Origin: Rhynochetos jubatus
Lineage: Eukaryota > Chordata > Aves > Eurypygiformes > Rhynochetidae
Assembly (NCBI GenBank): GCA_027574665.1
Contig: CM050653.1
Span: forward strand, 12,360,664 to 12,424,663
Reading direction: 5' to 3'
Length of the DNA stretch: 64,000 nucleotides
The translations under genes were made by a program, and so were the position numbers. The notes below the pieces were generated by a model. It did no database searches and was not told the origin of the DNA. It saw nothing but the letters and a program-made list of their open reading frames with translations. Below, piece after piece: positions 12,471 through 26,243 of this stretch (position 1 is the first letter of the stretch; each line of letters starts with the position of its first letter).

Positions 12471-13483
12471 CATCCTCTATGACTCTGAATTTCTCAAAGA
12501 GAAGCAGCTTGGTAGATATATGTAAGACAACTTCATAAGGACAATAATCTGGTTTGAATTCTTCAGAACACTTAATAATACGCTAATTGACAATGCATCT
12601 CTCAGTCTGATTTTAACATGCAAAGAGAATTTTTTGTTTCCATAAAAGTCTTCAGTAAGAGTGCAAGAGACCATTTTTTAAAATTGCTTGCAACTGTTTT
12701 AAAGGTTCAACCTTGGACGATTCATTGATCTGCATCCTTTATTACATTGCTGTTGTAATTGAAATGCACTGATTTATATTTTAAAGTTAACCCAAGATGG
12801 TTTGCATGTGAATCCAACCTGTTTTGTCATTTTGCCATCTTTATTTTAAAGAGATAATGATGTTAAAAAACCAGACTTCTGGAGCAGAGACATGTTTACC
12901 ACAACCCAGGTCTATCTACATAAGCCAGTGGAGGCCTTTTGTAAGATGCTACCAATTTGTGTTTAATTTTGATTAATCAAGATCATGATCAAATATTTCT
13001 ACCAGAAATTATCCAGGCAGATGAGTCTGTCAAGGTACTAAGAGCAGAAAGTGTGCATTTCTTTGCTCTTCTATAGAGTTCAAGAGCAAACTTGGACTTG
13101 TTCTGGAGAGCAGTTGCTGATGTCTTCTAAAGGCTGGAACAGGTAAACAAGATGACACTATCATGTACTATAGCTGCATTACTGTGGTTATCTGTGACAG
13201 CAGAAAAAGCAGTAATATATCTAATCTGATCTTCTGTACTTCTACGACATCATTTTCTATGCTTAGGCAGATGTGTAAGAACAGAAGAGACAGCAACTGT
13301 AAAATAAAAATTCAGATTCTTCTCATACTTGTGCCTGTCTGACTGCTACACAATGACTTATCAGAGGAACCAGAGAAAGATGTGTCACTTGCATACATCC
13401 CTGTCTGAAAAGCAGTCGGTTAGCTGTGATAGATAAATAGAAATGAAACGTCACAGGTAAGAGCTGAATGAAACCTTACACTC

Positions 13484-14609
13484 TGTGGTGGCTTGACCCT
13501 GGCTGGAGGCCAGGTGCCCACCAAAACTGCTCTGTCACTGCCCTCCTCAGCTGGGCAGCGGAGAGAAAATATAAGAAAAGCTTGTGGGTTGAGATAAGGA
13601 CAGGGAGAGATCACTCACCAGTTACCATCTTGAGCAAAAGAGACTCAACTTGGTGAAATTGGTTTAATTTATTACTAAGCAAATCAGGGTAGGGTAACGA
13701 GAAGTAAAAACTAAATCTTAAAACACCTTCTCCTCACCCCTTCTTTCTCAGACTCAGCTTTGCTCCCCATTTCTCTACTTCCTCCCCCACAATGGCACAG
13801 GGGGATGGGGAATGGGGGGTTGTGGTCACTCCATCACACATCTCTGCTGCTCCTTCCTCCTCAGGCAGAGGACTCCTCACACTGCCCCTGCTACAGTGTG
13901 GGGTCCCTCTCACGGGAGACAGTCGTCCATGAACTTCTCCAACTTGAGTCCTTCCCAGGGGCTGCAATTCTTGACATTCTGCTCCAGTGTGGGTCCCTCC
14001 CATGGGGTGCCGTCCTTCAGGAGCAGCCTGCTCCAGCCTGGGTCCCCCTGGGGTCACAAGTCCTGCCAGCAAACCTGCTCCAGCCTGGGCTCCTCTCTCC
14101 ATGGAGCCACAGCTCCTGCCAGGAGCCTGCTCCAGTGCGGGCTGCCCATGGGGTCACAGCCCCCTTCGGCCATCCTCCTGCTTTGGTGTGGGGTCCTCCT
14201 CGGGCTGCAGGTGGGTCTCTGCTCCTCCGTGATGCTTCATGGCTGCAGGGCACATCTGGCCTCACCATGGGCTCTACCATGGGCTACCAGGGAATCTCTG
14301 CTATGGTTCCTGGAGCACCTCCTGCCCCTCCTTCTCCACTGACCTTGGGATCTACAGAGTTGTTCCTCTCACATATTTTTACTCCTCTCTCTGGCTGCAA
14401 TTACAGTTGCACAGGAACTTTTTCTCCTCTTTTATCCTGGCAGTGTTACCACCGTCACTGATGGGCTCGGCCTTGGCCTGTGGCAGGCCTGTCCTGAAGC
14501 CATCTGGCATCGGCTCTATCAGACATGGGGGAGGCTTCTAGCAGCTTCTCACAGAAGCCACCCCTTATAGACCCCCACTACCAAAACCTTGCCACACAAA
14601 CCCAATACA
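13484..14609 (-). mobile_element. Solo ERV LTR (~1.13 kb) with 5-bp target duplication
   Basis: On the minus strand the element starts TGTATTGGGTTTGTGTGGCA and ends GGGTCAAGCCACCACA, with canonical TG...CA termini. The 5 bp CACTC flank it on both sides (13479-13483 and 14610-14614), so the LTR is solo and complete. A 5-bp duplication fits ERVL-type integration. The body matches an LTR family I recognise as abundant in birds. The GC-rich interior contains a degenerate ~48-bp tandem repeat (listed separately). That richness leaves several long frames open by chance (for example 13760-14461 plus), which should not be read as genes. No retroviral gene is present. Confidence 0.9.
13891..14230. repeat. 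~48-bp minisatellite inside the LTR
   Basis: Degenerate units starting with CTCCAGYSTGGG-like words begin at 13891, 13936, 13982, 14031, 14078, 14130 and 14181, spaced 45 to 52 bp apart. Each unit continues with a TCC...ATGGGG/CTGGGG...TCCTGCC-type core. The array forms part of the U3-like portion of the LTR on the minus strand. Confidence 0.75.
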
Positions 14610-16045
14610 CACTCGGATTGAAATAGTGCTATGCTGTTCTTACATGCTAAACTTGGAAAGGCCAACTGTGAGATTTTGGGAATGTCATATACATCAGTCA
14701 GCACGAGCTTAATGATGGTGGTGCTCCGTATGAAAAGCTGTTTGGAAGACAGTCACCACACTCCACACTACAGGCTGGGGAGAAGTTCTGTCACTGTGCA
14801 TTACAACTAACCAGGGATGTACAAGCAGCAGCATAACTTGCTGCAAGAAGAGATTACCTGCACCTTGCTTTCTGGCAAAAATAAAAGACTTAGGTAAGCC
14901 GGTGACCGAGAATAGGGAAGGAAGGGACTGGGAGAGCTAAGTGGAAGAGCAATAGCCTGGGATGTGGGTACAAATGTCAGTCAGGAGTGGCAGCAGGAAA
15001 GGGGAGGAAAGGGTAGTTGTGTGGGAGGTTGGAAGGGGCCAGGAGGAGAGCAAGCTGGGGCACTGGCCACTTGCAGGAGTTGGGTTGAGGGTACAGCCAA
15101 GTTGGCACCCTCACGGGACCGAGGACTGTGTAATGGCTGTGACGGAAATACAGACCGTGAACTGGCTGATTTGGTGTGTTAACAGAGAGCTAGAGTCACG
15201 GAGAATAGGGAGAGGGGACATAAAATAGTGGAGTGAAGATGGGAACGAGATTCAGGTTGGGGAGGACAGCACCCAGAAATCTTTGTGTTGAGTGGATTGC
15301 GATCAATGTTATGGGACAGAAGACATGGAGATCAAGTCAATATCATCAAAAGAAAGGTGAGGGAATCTTCAGAAAGTTGGGGAGAATGGAGTGCAAGAAG
15401 TTGTGGTGTGTGACATTCTCAGACCTACAGGAGCTACAAAATGTGTCATATCCCACAAACCCAAGTGTGTCTGATTTTTCTTGGCCCAGACAGCTCCAAT
15501 CTGCTCTTGTCTTGCACGTACTACTCACTTCAAACTCACAATATATCCAGAAGTGCATATGGCCCTGTAAGTAATTGAGGATCCCTGCAGAGTGAATGCT
15601 AATGGAAAAATACCCCACTTTTATCCTTTATCTTAAACCATGCAAAGTTTTCTTCACCACCTAATCCCACTTTCATCTGTTACTTAAAGTAATATTGCAG
15701 TAAAACCTATATGACTGGAGACCATTTGACTATCAGGTTACATTTAACATGTTTAATGAAAATTTAATGTTCCTACAATTGATTTTTCTCTCAGTGGCAC
15801 TGAATTACTTATGAATAACCTCATCTCTACTTAAACAAAACATGCTCCTCTAATGAGGTACAGCTAAACGGAGATCAAAATGATCTATAATACAGCATCT
15901 GACTGGCAACACTCTGGATCAAGCTCCTTCTTATTCTGGGGATAAGCAAGCTCCAAAGGAGGTGGACAAGGGAGAAGAAGATGAAAGCAATTTCCATCCT
16001 AGAGGGTGGAAAAGAGAAGTGGCCAGGCTTGAGAGGAAAGCCTTG

Positions 16046-16164
16046 GTAAGTGCTAATGCTAGAGCTGGGTATTGCTTTTATTTGTGCTTCCTCTTCCCTT
16101 CTCCCACCTGCATTTTCTTTTCTCCAGTGTTCTTTTTATTTCTTTTAATTTTCTTTCTTACCAG
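16046..16164 (+). other. Candidate short intron (119 bp)
   Basis: The sequence TTG|GTAAGTG at 16043-16052 is a consensus 5' splice site. A nearly uninterrupted pyrimidine tract (about 16085-16160) follows and ends in TTACCAG at 16158-16164, a strong 3' splice site. The flanks could be exons of a non-coding transcript; no long frame crosses the junction. There is no expression evidence, and such pairs occur by chance. Confidence 0.2.
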
Positions 16165-16759
16165 GGAATAGTCATGGAAGGAATGAAAGAGACAAAGCAT
16201 GGGGGCTGTTCCTCTGGAAAGAGAGGTTTTACCTCTTCCCATGCCTTCCATCTACAGGTTTTTTTCTTCATGGCTGTACAGTAGGATGGACTTATTTCAT
16301 GAGGTGGAAAGGGGATCCAGCAAATATGTACCAAAGGATAGCATATCCTGTTGTGCACTGCTATACAGCTTGTGTTCTCAGCCCTTTACAGGAAAAAGGG
16401 GAAAAAACCCACTTCATAAGGACTTTAAATCTGCTGGCATAGTTTCTATGTCCACAGGGAGTTTGAAGGCAACAAGGACAAGTTAGTACTGATTCCTTTA
16501 AAGTTGATTCCTAGACATGGTTTCTACTGGAAAGCTGCCTTAATCTAAGGATATATAATAATGAAGAGATAAATTGCTCTTTGCATCTTCCCTGAGGCAT
16601 TGATTCCTACCCCTGGGAGCTGCCACCTCCTCGCTATACTGCATGCCCATGGGAGGACCATTCCAGGCCCACAGGAAAGTAGCCATTTTTGAGAGTAGTA
16701 CACAGATGCTAATTTAAAAGTACTAAAATGGAGGTTTACTTTAAGTCAGCTTATTATTA

Positions 16760-17120
16760 AAAACAATCTGAATGCTAAAGATGAAGAGGGAGCAAAAATT
16801 AGAAAGCATGTATTTACAGTATAAAATAAGACAAAGCCAAGTCAATCAGGCAATAAGCAACATTAGGGAAGAAGTTAGTATGCACACAGACTGCTTGGAC
16901 AGAGTTGTTTACATTTTTCATAATGAGTTAGTTTCAGAAGATGAAGCACGTCTTTCACTGCTGGATTAATTAGTGTTCACTTTACATGGGAATGTGAAAG
17001 CCAGCAGTTATTGTAATACACCCAGAGAACCAATATTCACTAAGCAAAATCCTCCCCTGAGACAGAACAGCCCATTCTCCGTTAGTGTCGCTGATTATTC
17101 ATGATGCACAAAGTAGGACA
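16760..17120. promoter_or_regulatory. Candidate conserved non-coding element
   Basis: Non-repetitive block with CTGGATTAATTAGTGTTCAC, CATAATGAGTTAG and GATTATTCATGATGCAC, all homeodomain/POU-like motifs in a mixed-composition context. A 65-codon open frame (16772-16969, plus) overlaps it but has no recognisable domain. Confidence 0.25.
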
Positions 17121-19299
17121 ACTGTGCCAATCACTTCAGAAGTGGCTCAAATAACTCAGGTTTCAGTCAAGTACTCAATTGTGTATCAAATACTGAGAAA
17201 AGGGAAGAGTGATGAAGTAAAGAATTAGTTTATCAAAAAAGAAATTTAATGGAAAAGTTTCTTATAAGCAGAACAGCACTGCGTCATATTTTTCAAACCC
17301 ATCAACCTTAAATTTCTATATATGACTAAAATTTTGAATCATGATTTCTACACCAATGAATATCTATCTATTTTATAATGACTAATGAAACTTCCTGGTA
17401 CGTAGGTCCTTATGACAAGCTTATTAAATAATAATTTACTGAAGTGTGATGCTTTATGGATCATCAAAGATAAAAACAGCTCTTTAAAGTATTGCTCTAA
17501 CAGTTGATTCCAGAAAAAGAAGACAAAGACATAGGAATTCCAGTAAAGAAATAAAGTCAAAGTTCCAGGACACCTATGCTGCCCTTCCTATTACATCAAT
17601 AAGCATTTTATAATTGCATAATTTTTCAAAATAAATCAGTTTTATATTAATATTATAGTTATAGAATAGGTTCAATTTTTTATTATAAAATTTATCTTAC
17701 TATCTCACAGTTTAAACATAGAATGGAAAGTATATAATAAGAAAAAAGGAGTGAAAGTACGATATTTTTTGAGATTTGTGTATGAAAAGGTATTTTATTA
17801 GAAAATGATGATATGAACAAAATAGCAGAATAATTGTACCAGAAAATCTTTACTGCAAATTAAACATATCTGCAGTACCGCCCACTCACACTTTCAGTTC
17901 AGAATGACATCTCCAAGAAACAAAACTTCTGCAGTAGTTTAGCATAACAAAAATATTTGCAGGATCTACAGTGTTTTGTCTGAGAGGTCTTAAGAAATAT
18001 TAAATGTTCTCCAAAATGACACAAAAAGTAGTTATTAGGCTACCTCAAAGACTATCATCATCTCCAAAATGCAAGATAACAAGTCAAGCTCTCAGTTGAA
18101 ATTACTGAGGAAGAGTTGCATAAACTGATGTTAAAGGAGAAAAGAGAAGAATGCGAGAATGAAATCAGTCCCACACTGGCATCTTTTCTGCTATGATTTA
18201 GCTCCAACTGAAGGACACATAGCTTAAAAAGATGACAGTGCACATATGCTTTTAGGAATTAACACAACAGACATTACTGGTTTGATAAACTTTCCAAGAA
18301 CTGGGCCACACATTGTTCATGAAAATGCAGGTGTTTTTGACTCTGACACTAAAAGTTATTATGACCTGCAGATTAACTACTAGTATCTGAGGAGAGGTGG
18401 TTTTGATGTTCTAGTGCTAAAAACAAGTCAAGTCCCTATTGCAAATTTGAGAGCTAAGTAAAACTCTCAAAAGTTATTAAAACTAACTTAGAAAGTTCTT
18501 GCAGAACTGAGAGAGGATAATGCCTGTAAACAATCAGTCTGTTTTACGAATGCACTGTATCCAAATACATATCAAAAGTTGCAAGACTACATCATGCTAT
18601 TAATTAGTCCTTCAATGTTCTCATCACAACATCATCAGTGTCAGTGCTCAGAACTAGAAGTATATCAGTTTTCCTGGCTGACATGGAAGTTAATGAAATC
18701 CCAATGAAAGTGCACAGGTTTTAGCACAGTTCAAAAAAATAAAAGCTTTGCACTATTTTGTAAAACTGACGATTCCATACAGAATGACCAGCAACCTCTA
18801 ATATTTATCAAGGATCTTAAATGAAAGTTAGCCTGGAAACATTCAAGTAGAATTTATTTCAAACATGTTTTTAAGAAAAGCACATTTAAAAATGCTGTAT
18901 ATGCTAGTTGTTGCTCTGAAATATGAGGTTTATACTCACTCAAAACTACATCACAGTTTTTAATTGAAAAAATATAATTAAGTGTATCCTGATGTAATTT
19001 TCCCAGACAACCTTCCCTCTAGAACTTTGCGATTGAAGTATTTACTCTTATGCTATGTTATGCCAATTAAAGCTAGAACATTATGTGTGACTTAACCTCT
19101 TGTGTAAGTAGCAGTTAGTCATCAGGGACACAACTGCTTCTCAATGGAGAGTGAGAACTGTGGAATGCAGGCAACATCTACTATATAAAGGCACCATATA
19201 CTCAGCTCAGTTATTTAAACTGACACCCTGTGGTCTGAACAGTGATGTCTGACACTTTGTAAGCCAAAACCTTACTGAAAAAGATAAGTAACAACGTGC

Positions 19300-19917
19300 C
19301 CATATGGTATCCTGGGCTGTATCTAGAGAAGCGTGGCCAACAGGCCAAAGAAGGGGATTCTCCCCCTCTGCTCTCATGAGACGTTACCTGGAGTACTGCA
19401 TCCAGCTCTGGGGGCCCCCAACATAAGAAGGATATTGACCAGTTGGAGTGAGTCCAGAGGAGGCCATGAAGATAATCAGAGGGCCAGAGTACCTCTCCTA
19501 TCAAGAAAGGCTGAGAGAATTGGGCTTGTTCATCCTGGAAAGGAGAAGGCTCTGGGGAGACCTTATAGCACCTTCCAGTACCTGAAGGGGCTGGCAAGAA
19601 AGCTGGGGGGGGGACACTTTTTACAAGGGCCTGTAGCGACAGGACAAGGGGTAATGGATTTAAATTGAAAGCAGGGAGATTTAGATTGGATATCAGGCAG
19701 AAGTTCTTCTCAGAGAGGGTGGTGAGACACTGGAACAGGTTGCCCAGAGAAGCTGTGGATGCCCCATCCCCGGAAGTGTCCAAGGCCAGGCTGGATGAGG
19801 CTTGGAGCAACCTGGTCTAGTGGAGGGTGTCTCTGCCCATGGCAGGGGGGTTGAAACTAGATAATCTTTAAGGTCCCTTTCAACCCAAACCATTCTATGA
19901 TTTTATGATTCTATGAC
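19300..19917 (+). mobile_element. CR1 LINE, 5'-truncated 3' end
   Basis: This copy covers the C-terminal part of the CR1 ORF2 reverse transcriptase and the 3' UTR. The translated trace includes [13 protein letters not shown]-like and ARLDEAWSNLV-like stretches typical of CR1 ORF2 ends, broken by frameshifts. It ends at AAGGTCCCTTTCAACCCAAA followed by ATTCTATGATTTTATGATTC, the diagnostic CR1 terminus. Open frames on the opposite strand (19211-19893) are antisense shadows. It lacks ORF1 and the endonuclease and is non-functional. Confidence 0.95.
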
Positions 19918-22900
19918 TCACCCAATCATCAATAGCAAATGCAGGATCATGAGCAATGCCATGTGTCTGGTGTTCTGGTCATCTGGCAGGAACATCAAAT
20001 CATGTAAATGCCTTTTAAACGCAGGTAAGAGTCATGATGCCCATGGCCTCACTGCTTCTAGTATGATTTGAAAGAATCATGTCTCACGTGAGTATGTCGA
20101 TGTCAGAATACTGGCAGTCTGACCATGCTGCCGATACTGGCCAAAGGGCAGGGTGTCAGGAGGCCAATGGCATACTCCTGTCAGAATGTCTTCCACAATT
20201 TTCCCTGGATAGCCATCTGGACAAAGGCAGCCATTGCTGCCAAAATCACTAACAAACTACTACCCATGATTTCAGATAATAATTTTTAATGGAAAATCTG
20301 TATTGCAGAAGTGCAAAGTGAATTTAGATGCTAAACTAAAATACCGCAATATTTCCAATACTAAGCTGTAAAGCTAGTTCTGATTTCCTCTTCTGCAAAA
20401 ATTTTGTGTATTGTCTCGGATACCAGTAATGTTTCTCTCTGATGTGGACCTCTCATTTCTGTGCTGTAAAACTGAACTGCACTAAGCAGGAGCACTCTGA
20501 AACACTTACATTTAGTAGCATAAGAAATTACACACAACACAAAGGAAGAAGGACAAGTCACTTCCATGAACCCTTTAAAAAAAATAGGTTTAATTTGTTC
20601 TATCTACAGAATCATTATGATTATTCTTACAAGAGAACACTCATTTCATCAGGCAAAGTACAGAATCAGAATTTTAATGCTTCAGTAAAGGATGAGGAAC
20701 TTTAAAGCTTGTTCACTGAATCACAGTTATAAAAACAAATATTAAGTAAATTTTAGCTATTAAGAAAATGCTTAATAATGAAGTCTGTTAGACAACAGAC
20801 GTGTCTCCTATGAGAAATGAAAGCTTCGTCCACTACTATGTTTCACATGAAAAAACACACATGAATAAAAGGATTGCTTTTAGTTAGCACAAAAAATACG
20901 GAGTGGATGAGATTGTTCAGCTCTGACGTCTGTTTTCAGAATGCTGTCTTCACAATAAGCGTTGACAAAGAGACATCAGAGAATAAGGAAAATGATCAAA
21001 GCTGTTTAATTTTGTGAAATGTTGATTGCCAGAACAGAATATGGAAGAGATGAGGCATTCTTCAAAACTTTCCCCAAAAATTAGAATTTTGTTATGGACA
21101 GTTCTGAAGGCAGCCACACATGCATGGGAGACTGTCATCAACTATACTTTTCAGCACACCTCTTCTGTAATAACAGGAGGGAACATTGATTCCCTTTAGT
21201 CAGACAAAGTTCTAGAAAGACTTTTTCAATTGTTCAAGTAAACCAACAGGAAGACTCTGTGCTGTTCACTGACTATAACCAACCAAACTTTATGTATATA
21301 CACCTCCATATATAGTAGAAAGCATTAGGAAAATGGAGTCAATTCAGGAATTCTGTCTGCACAAGTTAAAACAAAACATTCAGGGTAAGCATCTTTCCAT
21401 CCTAACAGAACAGAGCAGAAATGCGTTAGCCATCCTTTTCTTTTAAATAACTAAGAATCATACAAAGTATATAAGTCTTTCTGCTGATTGTAGTGGTAAC
21501 AGACTAAAACCATTTTCTTCTCTGGTTGTTTCTTTTTTGGTAAGGTCATTTTCACTTCATGGGCAAAACTTTTCATCCAGGTCCCAGAATGAAAATACTC
21601 CTGCTTCACATGCAAATTGGATAATCCTAGACACCAGATTAACAAAACCACGGTGTTAAGTCAAGCAGGAAATGGGTTTATAGTTCTGAGGTCGTTGTTC
21701 GAATGAAAGATTTCCCTAATGCAAGAAGAAAAAAAAGGTCAGGATGAGTATACGTTATACAGTGATGTCCCAGTGCACAACCCTTGATTTTGCTGAGAGT
21801 TCCAGCTTGGGCAAACATGAACTGCCTGCAGTTGCATTCCCTGTGAACATTCTCCATGTATACACAGCACTGTTGTCTCTATTGCTGTGATGTGCAAACA
21901 TCAACAATTTGACAAACAAAGCTCTTAATTATGAAGGATCAGAGCATTTGATACCATAAACAGAACTACAGAATTCCTCTTCATATGATAAAACCAGAAA
22001 TTAAGCAAACATTATGGAATAAATAGTAGTTTCTCAGGGCACAATTTTCATTTAATAAGAAGGGTTTTAAAGTTGAATGACTGGAAATTTGTCATTCCAC
22101 ACTGAGCGATGCCATGCAATTTTGCTTCCCTCTAGAAACACAGCATAGGAATCATCTTGCAAAGGGATGAAGGACAAAAGTATAAGTGTTGGACAAAAGA
22201 ATGAATGGTGCCAGAAGCCATAACATTTTTGCTTAGGTAGTAATTGCTGTTATGGACCTTGTTTCCTTCCTCGATTTCCTTTCACAATTGATTCATACCT
22301 ACTTGAATATAGGTCATTATTTCGTAAGGTTCAGTTCTTCTGCTGTTAAAACAAGAGTAAATAATCCAAAAATGTGGAACCAAACAGGCACAGTTGAAGG
22401 GACTCACTTTTTAGGTAATGTATTCTGATGGCAACTGTGCCTGTCACCGCTGTCCTACATATTCTCTGCAGCTTGCACTCAGCCTTGCAAACAGTTTGAG
22501 CCAGTCCTATCACCACTGAAGTAGATGGTCATGTAGTCATAGGATGGAAATGGTAAACCACATTTCTAGTTCTTGGGCCACAGAAATGAGATACCAAATT
22601 GACTTTCTGCTTTTCTCCTTGCAGCAATGACTTCTCCCATCTCCTGTTTTCTTCATCCTATGCTGTAATGGAGATTGTTATGCTCCAAAAGGGCTGCTGA
22701 TGTTTTCCCTCAATTATCATCATATGTATTAATCCACTCACCAAAAGAACAGCATCATTTTTTGCTCCCAGTGTCTGACAAGGACTGAGGGGCTACAAAA
22801 GCAATGGTGAAAACCCTTGGTCTTCCTTCATGACTTAGGAAGCAGCCAAATTCTGAGGCTGCCCCAGTGGGACAGAAATATATCACATGCTAGCTGAAAC

Positions 22901-25900
22901 GTGTAATGCAAGAGAAAATTGCGAAATTTTATCAGGCCATTCACCAGTAGAGGATGAAAAGACCCAAGGGAGAGAGTTCTTTCAGATTTAATACAGAAGT
23001 TGTTCACATTTTAGAGCAAGTGTTTGCTGAAACTCCTACTAAGCCTCGAGTTAAAACAATAACATGAAACCACCCACAGAAATCAGCTTTTTCCCTTTTG
23101 TCTTTGTGTTACAAGAAGTCCCTTGCCACAGTCAGTGAGGTTGTATCATCACAGCTTTTCTCTGGACACAAAGGACATTCTCCATATCCTCTGTTTCAGA
23201 AGAGTTTTGATATGGGGAGTGAAAGGGACCACAAACAACAGACAGAACTTGTGAGCACTTGAGGTTTGTGCTGGGTAGCCATGTTAGGACTGGATTTTGC
23301 AGTCTAGCACAGCACCTTCTTTTAGTAAAAATGTCTCAGGTCCACTAGCACTGGGATGGAAGAAGCGATTTCATCACTTGGAGTGCACGACCTCTTTATA
23401 GCCTTAGATGTCCTTGCAACTTTGGGCAGTCAAGTTAGCCGAGCCTAAGGTGCCATGTGGTTTATAAAATAATAATGACTCTATATGTGAAAGGGTGCCA
23501 AATCGGTATTGTGTGGGCTGGTAGGCCTGTGCTGTCTCAGCTACATTGTCTCTCGTTGAAGGAACACAATCTGGAAACTCAGCAATGAAAACACTAGAAA
23601 GCAACATCAGTCCTAAGTAAAACGTTTTGGTGAAGTTGAACAGAAAAAAACAGGGGACAAACCATCATATGAAGATGAAATGATGGAAAACAATCTCCAC
23701 AGAACAATGTCAAGATGGAGAAAAGGCAAGAGATACAGTCTTCAGGACTCAGTGAAATATTAATCTGAGGGGTTGTACCACAGGCTGCAGTGGGAAATCT
23801 GACTTCTCTTCATGTGATGCCCACGTATTGGTAATTGTGATAGCTTTGAAGAGTAACTAATGCTAATTAACACCAATCAAAGTCTGGCTGTCTTTGGCCT
23901 GACTGGACAAACACAAATCTAGGCTGACACTTGCAAACTGTTACTAACGATTAAGTCTTGCGTTTTAAAGGCTAAAGCTCCAGATTACATTTGGGAAAGC
24001 AAACATTATTACATGGCCTGAGATGAAGAGAGAGGATAGAAAATCAGAGTTGATAAGTTTTTCTGACTTCATGTGGTTGAAACCGTAAGTGGTTTAAATA
24101 CAGGATTGGAGATCTCTGGCTCCTCTGACTTGTCTTGCCATTTTTCATTTAACCATGAGGGCACTGGGACAGTGACTGTCATGTTGGGGAAGAGACAAAG
24201 CTCAGAATTATGTGTTTGTCTGCACATTGTCCTGATAGGCATCTTGCAATAGTAACAGTAATAAAGATAATGGGTAGTTCATAGATTTTTGTCATGTTCA
24301 GACACAATTTCCAGACAACTGAAGCAAATTAAAGGCTTTCTCAATTTTATGATATTTTACTTTTCCTCATCAACCATCCATTTCCATTTCTTCAAACCAG
24401 GATTTAAAAACAGTTGCTTTCACAACTTTTCCTTCACTAGTCACTTTCTCCTTCAGAAGAAGGGTTCATACATTCTCCAAAAAGAGCTCTTTCACAGAAA
24501 TCTAGCAAGCAAGGGTGACTGGGGACCAGCACCAATCAGTGTATGTCAGTCCTGAACATGACTGCTTTCTACAAACTACCACTTCCCCATGGACAATTTG
24601 GTTTAGTCCAGGCTTAGTGACCCTGTCACTGAACTGCAAAAATCAGTATCTCTGATGCATAAGTGACTTCACCTTGCATCTGCATGCAATTGCCTCTGCA
24701 TGCAGCTATTCCAGCAGTGGAAATCTTGGCCTCAAACCTCCCTTTTTTCATAACTGAACAAGGAACTGTTTTTTCCTGTGTCCAAATTGCACTGGCATGA
24801 GAACTGCAGACCCAGGATGTATCTTGCTTTCCTGAGAGTTGAATACTCTATATATTTTGCTGCAAAGTGGCTCATTTTTCATTCGGAAAGATCTCAGTGG
24901 TTGCTGATATTTGATAATTAGAACTGCTACTTTGTCAATCGCACCAGCAATTTCTAAACTGCATGAACTACTTCAGTCTGAATCCTATAGATGGGAATTG
25001 TAACAGAAATGTTTCTTGGAATGACAGAAGTGGCGAGCCAAATTGATAATAAGCTACAACTTCTCAAATGATGCCTGTCCCACCTACTTGAGCCTTGGGC
25101 ACCTCTGTACAGCAAATACCACCCTCTTGAGCAGAGTAGGAAGGCTAGTGGAAAACTGGATGTGGTTGTGAGCTGGAGGATTTTAGATTATGGTCACAGT
25201 AAACTCACAACCCTTGGTGCAAATCATACTTGTAATGCAAATTCATCAGATGTTTACAAAATGAGAGACTCCTGCTGTATATTCAAAATCCAAAACCGAA
25301 ATTGAAAAATGCTGTTAAGATGCCTGTACATAAATATGGGTAATATGTTAAAATAAAAGTTGCTCAAATTCCAGAGAGGTTTCTATTTCATCAATAATTC
25401 ATGAATTTGTAAATTCATCATTTGTAATACTTAAATGCTTCCTTGAAACTAAGTAGCTTTCATGTCTCTAGTTAAATATAGTGAGTGCAGGTTATTGCAA
25501 AGCTCTCTGGGATTCTATATTGACCCTTATTTCTTTATAATTGCTGCATATTGATGGAAGAACAGCTGAACTACTTGTTTCAATTTTGATTTGAAGCTTT
25601 GGAGTCACAGTAACAGCTTTGGGATTTAAATCCTCAGATGATGCCCATAATACAGAGGGTGAAATGTCAGAGGGGGATGAAAAACTTATGACAGAATAAG
25701 GGGTTTGCTAAACAATCGGAGAGGATAAAATATGCAACGTTGTCAAGAATGAGGCCCTTGTCTTCCATGAATTGAAACTGGCTGGGGAAAGACAATTAAT
25801 AAAAGAGCAAATTGGAGTCTTTTGAGCAATGTCTAACTTGTCTCTGAATTACACCAGAAAAAGGAAGAGCAGTCCCAGAAATCTATCTGGCATCAGATGG

Positions 25901-26111
25901 TGCTGCTCACCATGAAAAGTTGTACGAGCCTTTGTGGTTTTGCCTTTCTGTCAGTTGCCATGACCTGTTTCATTTTGTTCTTAACATACATTCTGCATTT
26001 CCAATGGAAAAAGTGATCAATCCTGCAGGCACTTTTGCCTAAATCTTTTAAAACCCTGTATGACACACAGATCCTCTGCAGTTACAGACTCAATTGCCTT
26101 CAACATCTCTA

Positions 26112-26243
26112 TTACTCTCCATCTATCTGACATGAAGTCAGATCTTCAGTTGGTAAAAGTTGCTCCATCTTCCATGAAGATAATAAAGCAACTTCATTGA
26201 CATCTACTAAACTACAGATTATAATTTTGGTTGCTGTCCTCAT
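26112..26243 (-). other. Candidate terminal exon
   Basis: On the minus strand a strong acceptor (TTTGTGTTTCTTCTTCTCGCCAG) is cut exactly at 26244. The sequence that follows is open for 43 codons, starting MRTATKIIICSLVDVNEV and ending in TAA at 26112-26114. The peptide is not recognised. Strong acceptors next to short open frames arise by chance at roughly this density, so support is weak. Confidence 0.2.

Larger units (their letters stand above)
9261..13478. other. Gene-free unique AT-rich sequence
   Basis: No gene or recognisable repeat. A minus-strand frame at 9649-9879 lies upstream of the L2-like relic but shows no motif. Two blocks with conserved-element character (11230-11460 and 12230-12470) are listed separately. 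Confidence 0.55.
14615..19299. other. Gene-free sequence with a GC-richer patch
   Basis: 14,900-15,240 is purine- and GC-rich (GGGGAGGAAAGGG-type words) and unassigned. A splice-like donor/acceptor pair lies at 16046-16164 and a conserved-element candidate at 16760-17120. The rest is unique AT-rich DNA with no convincing frame. Confidence 0.5.

Noticed and set aside
13760-14461. 233-codon plus-strand open frame and overlapping frames on both strands
   Set aside because: They lie wholly inside a GC-rich LTR with a minisatellite; GC richness alone keeps several frames open and no domain is seen.
19211-19810. 199-codon minus-strand open frame
   Set aside because: It is antisense to the plus-strand CR1 3' end.
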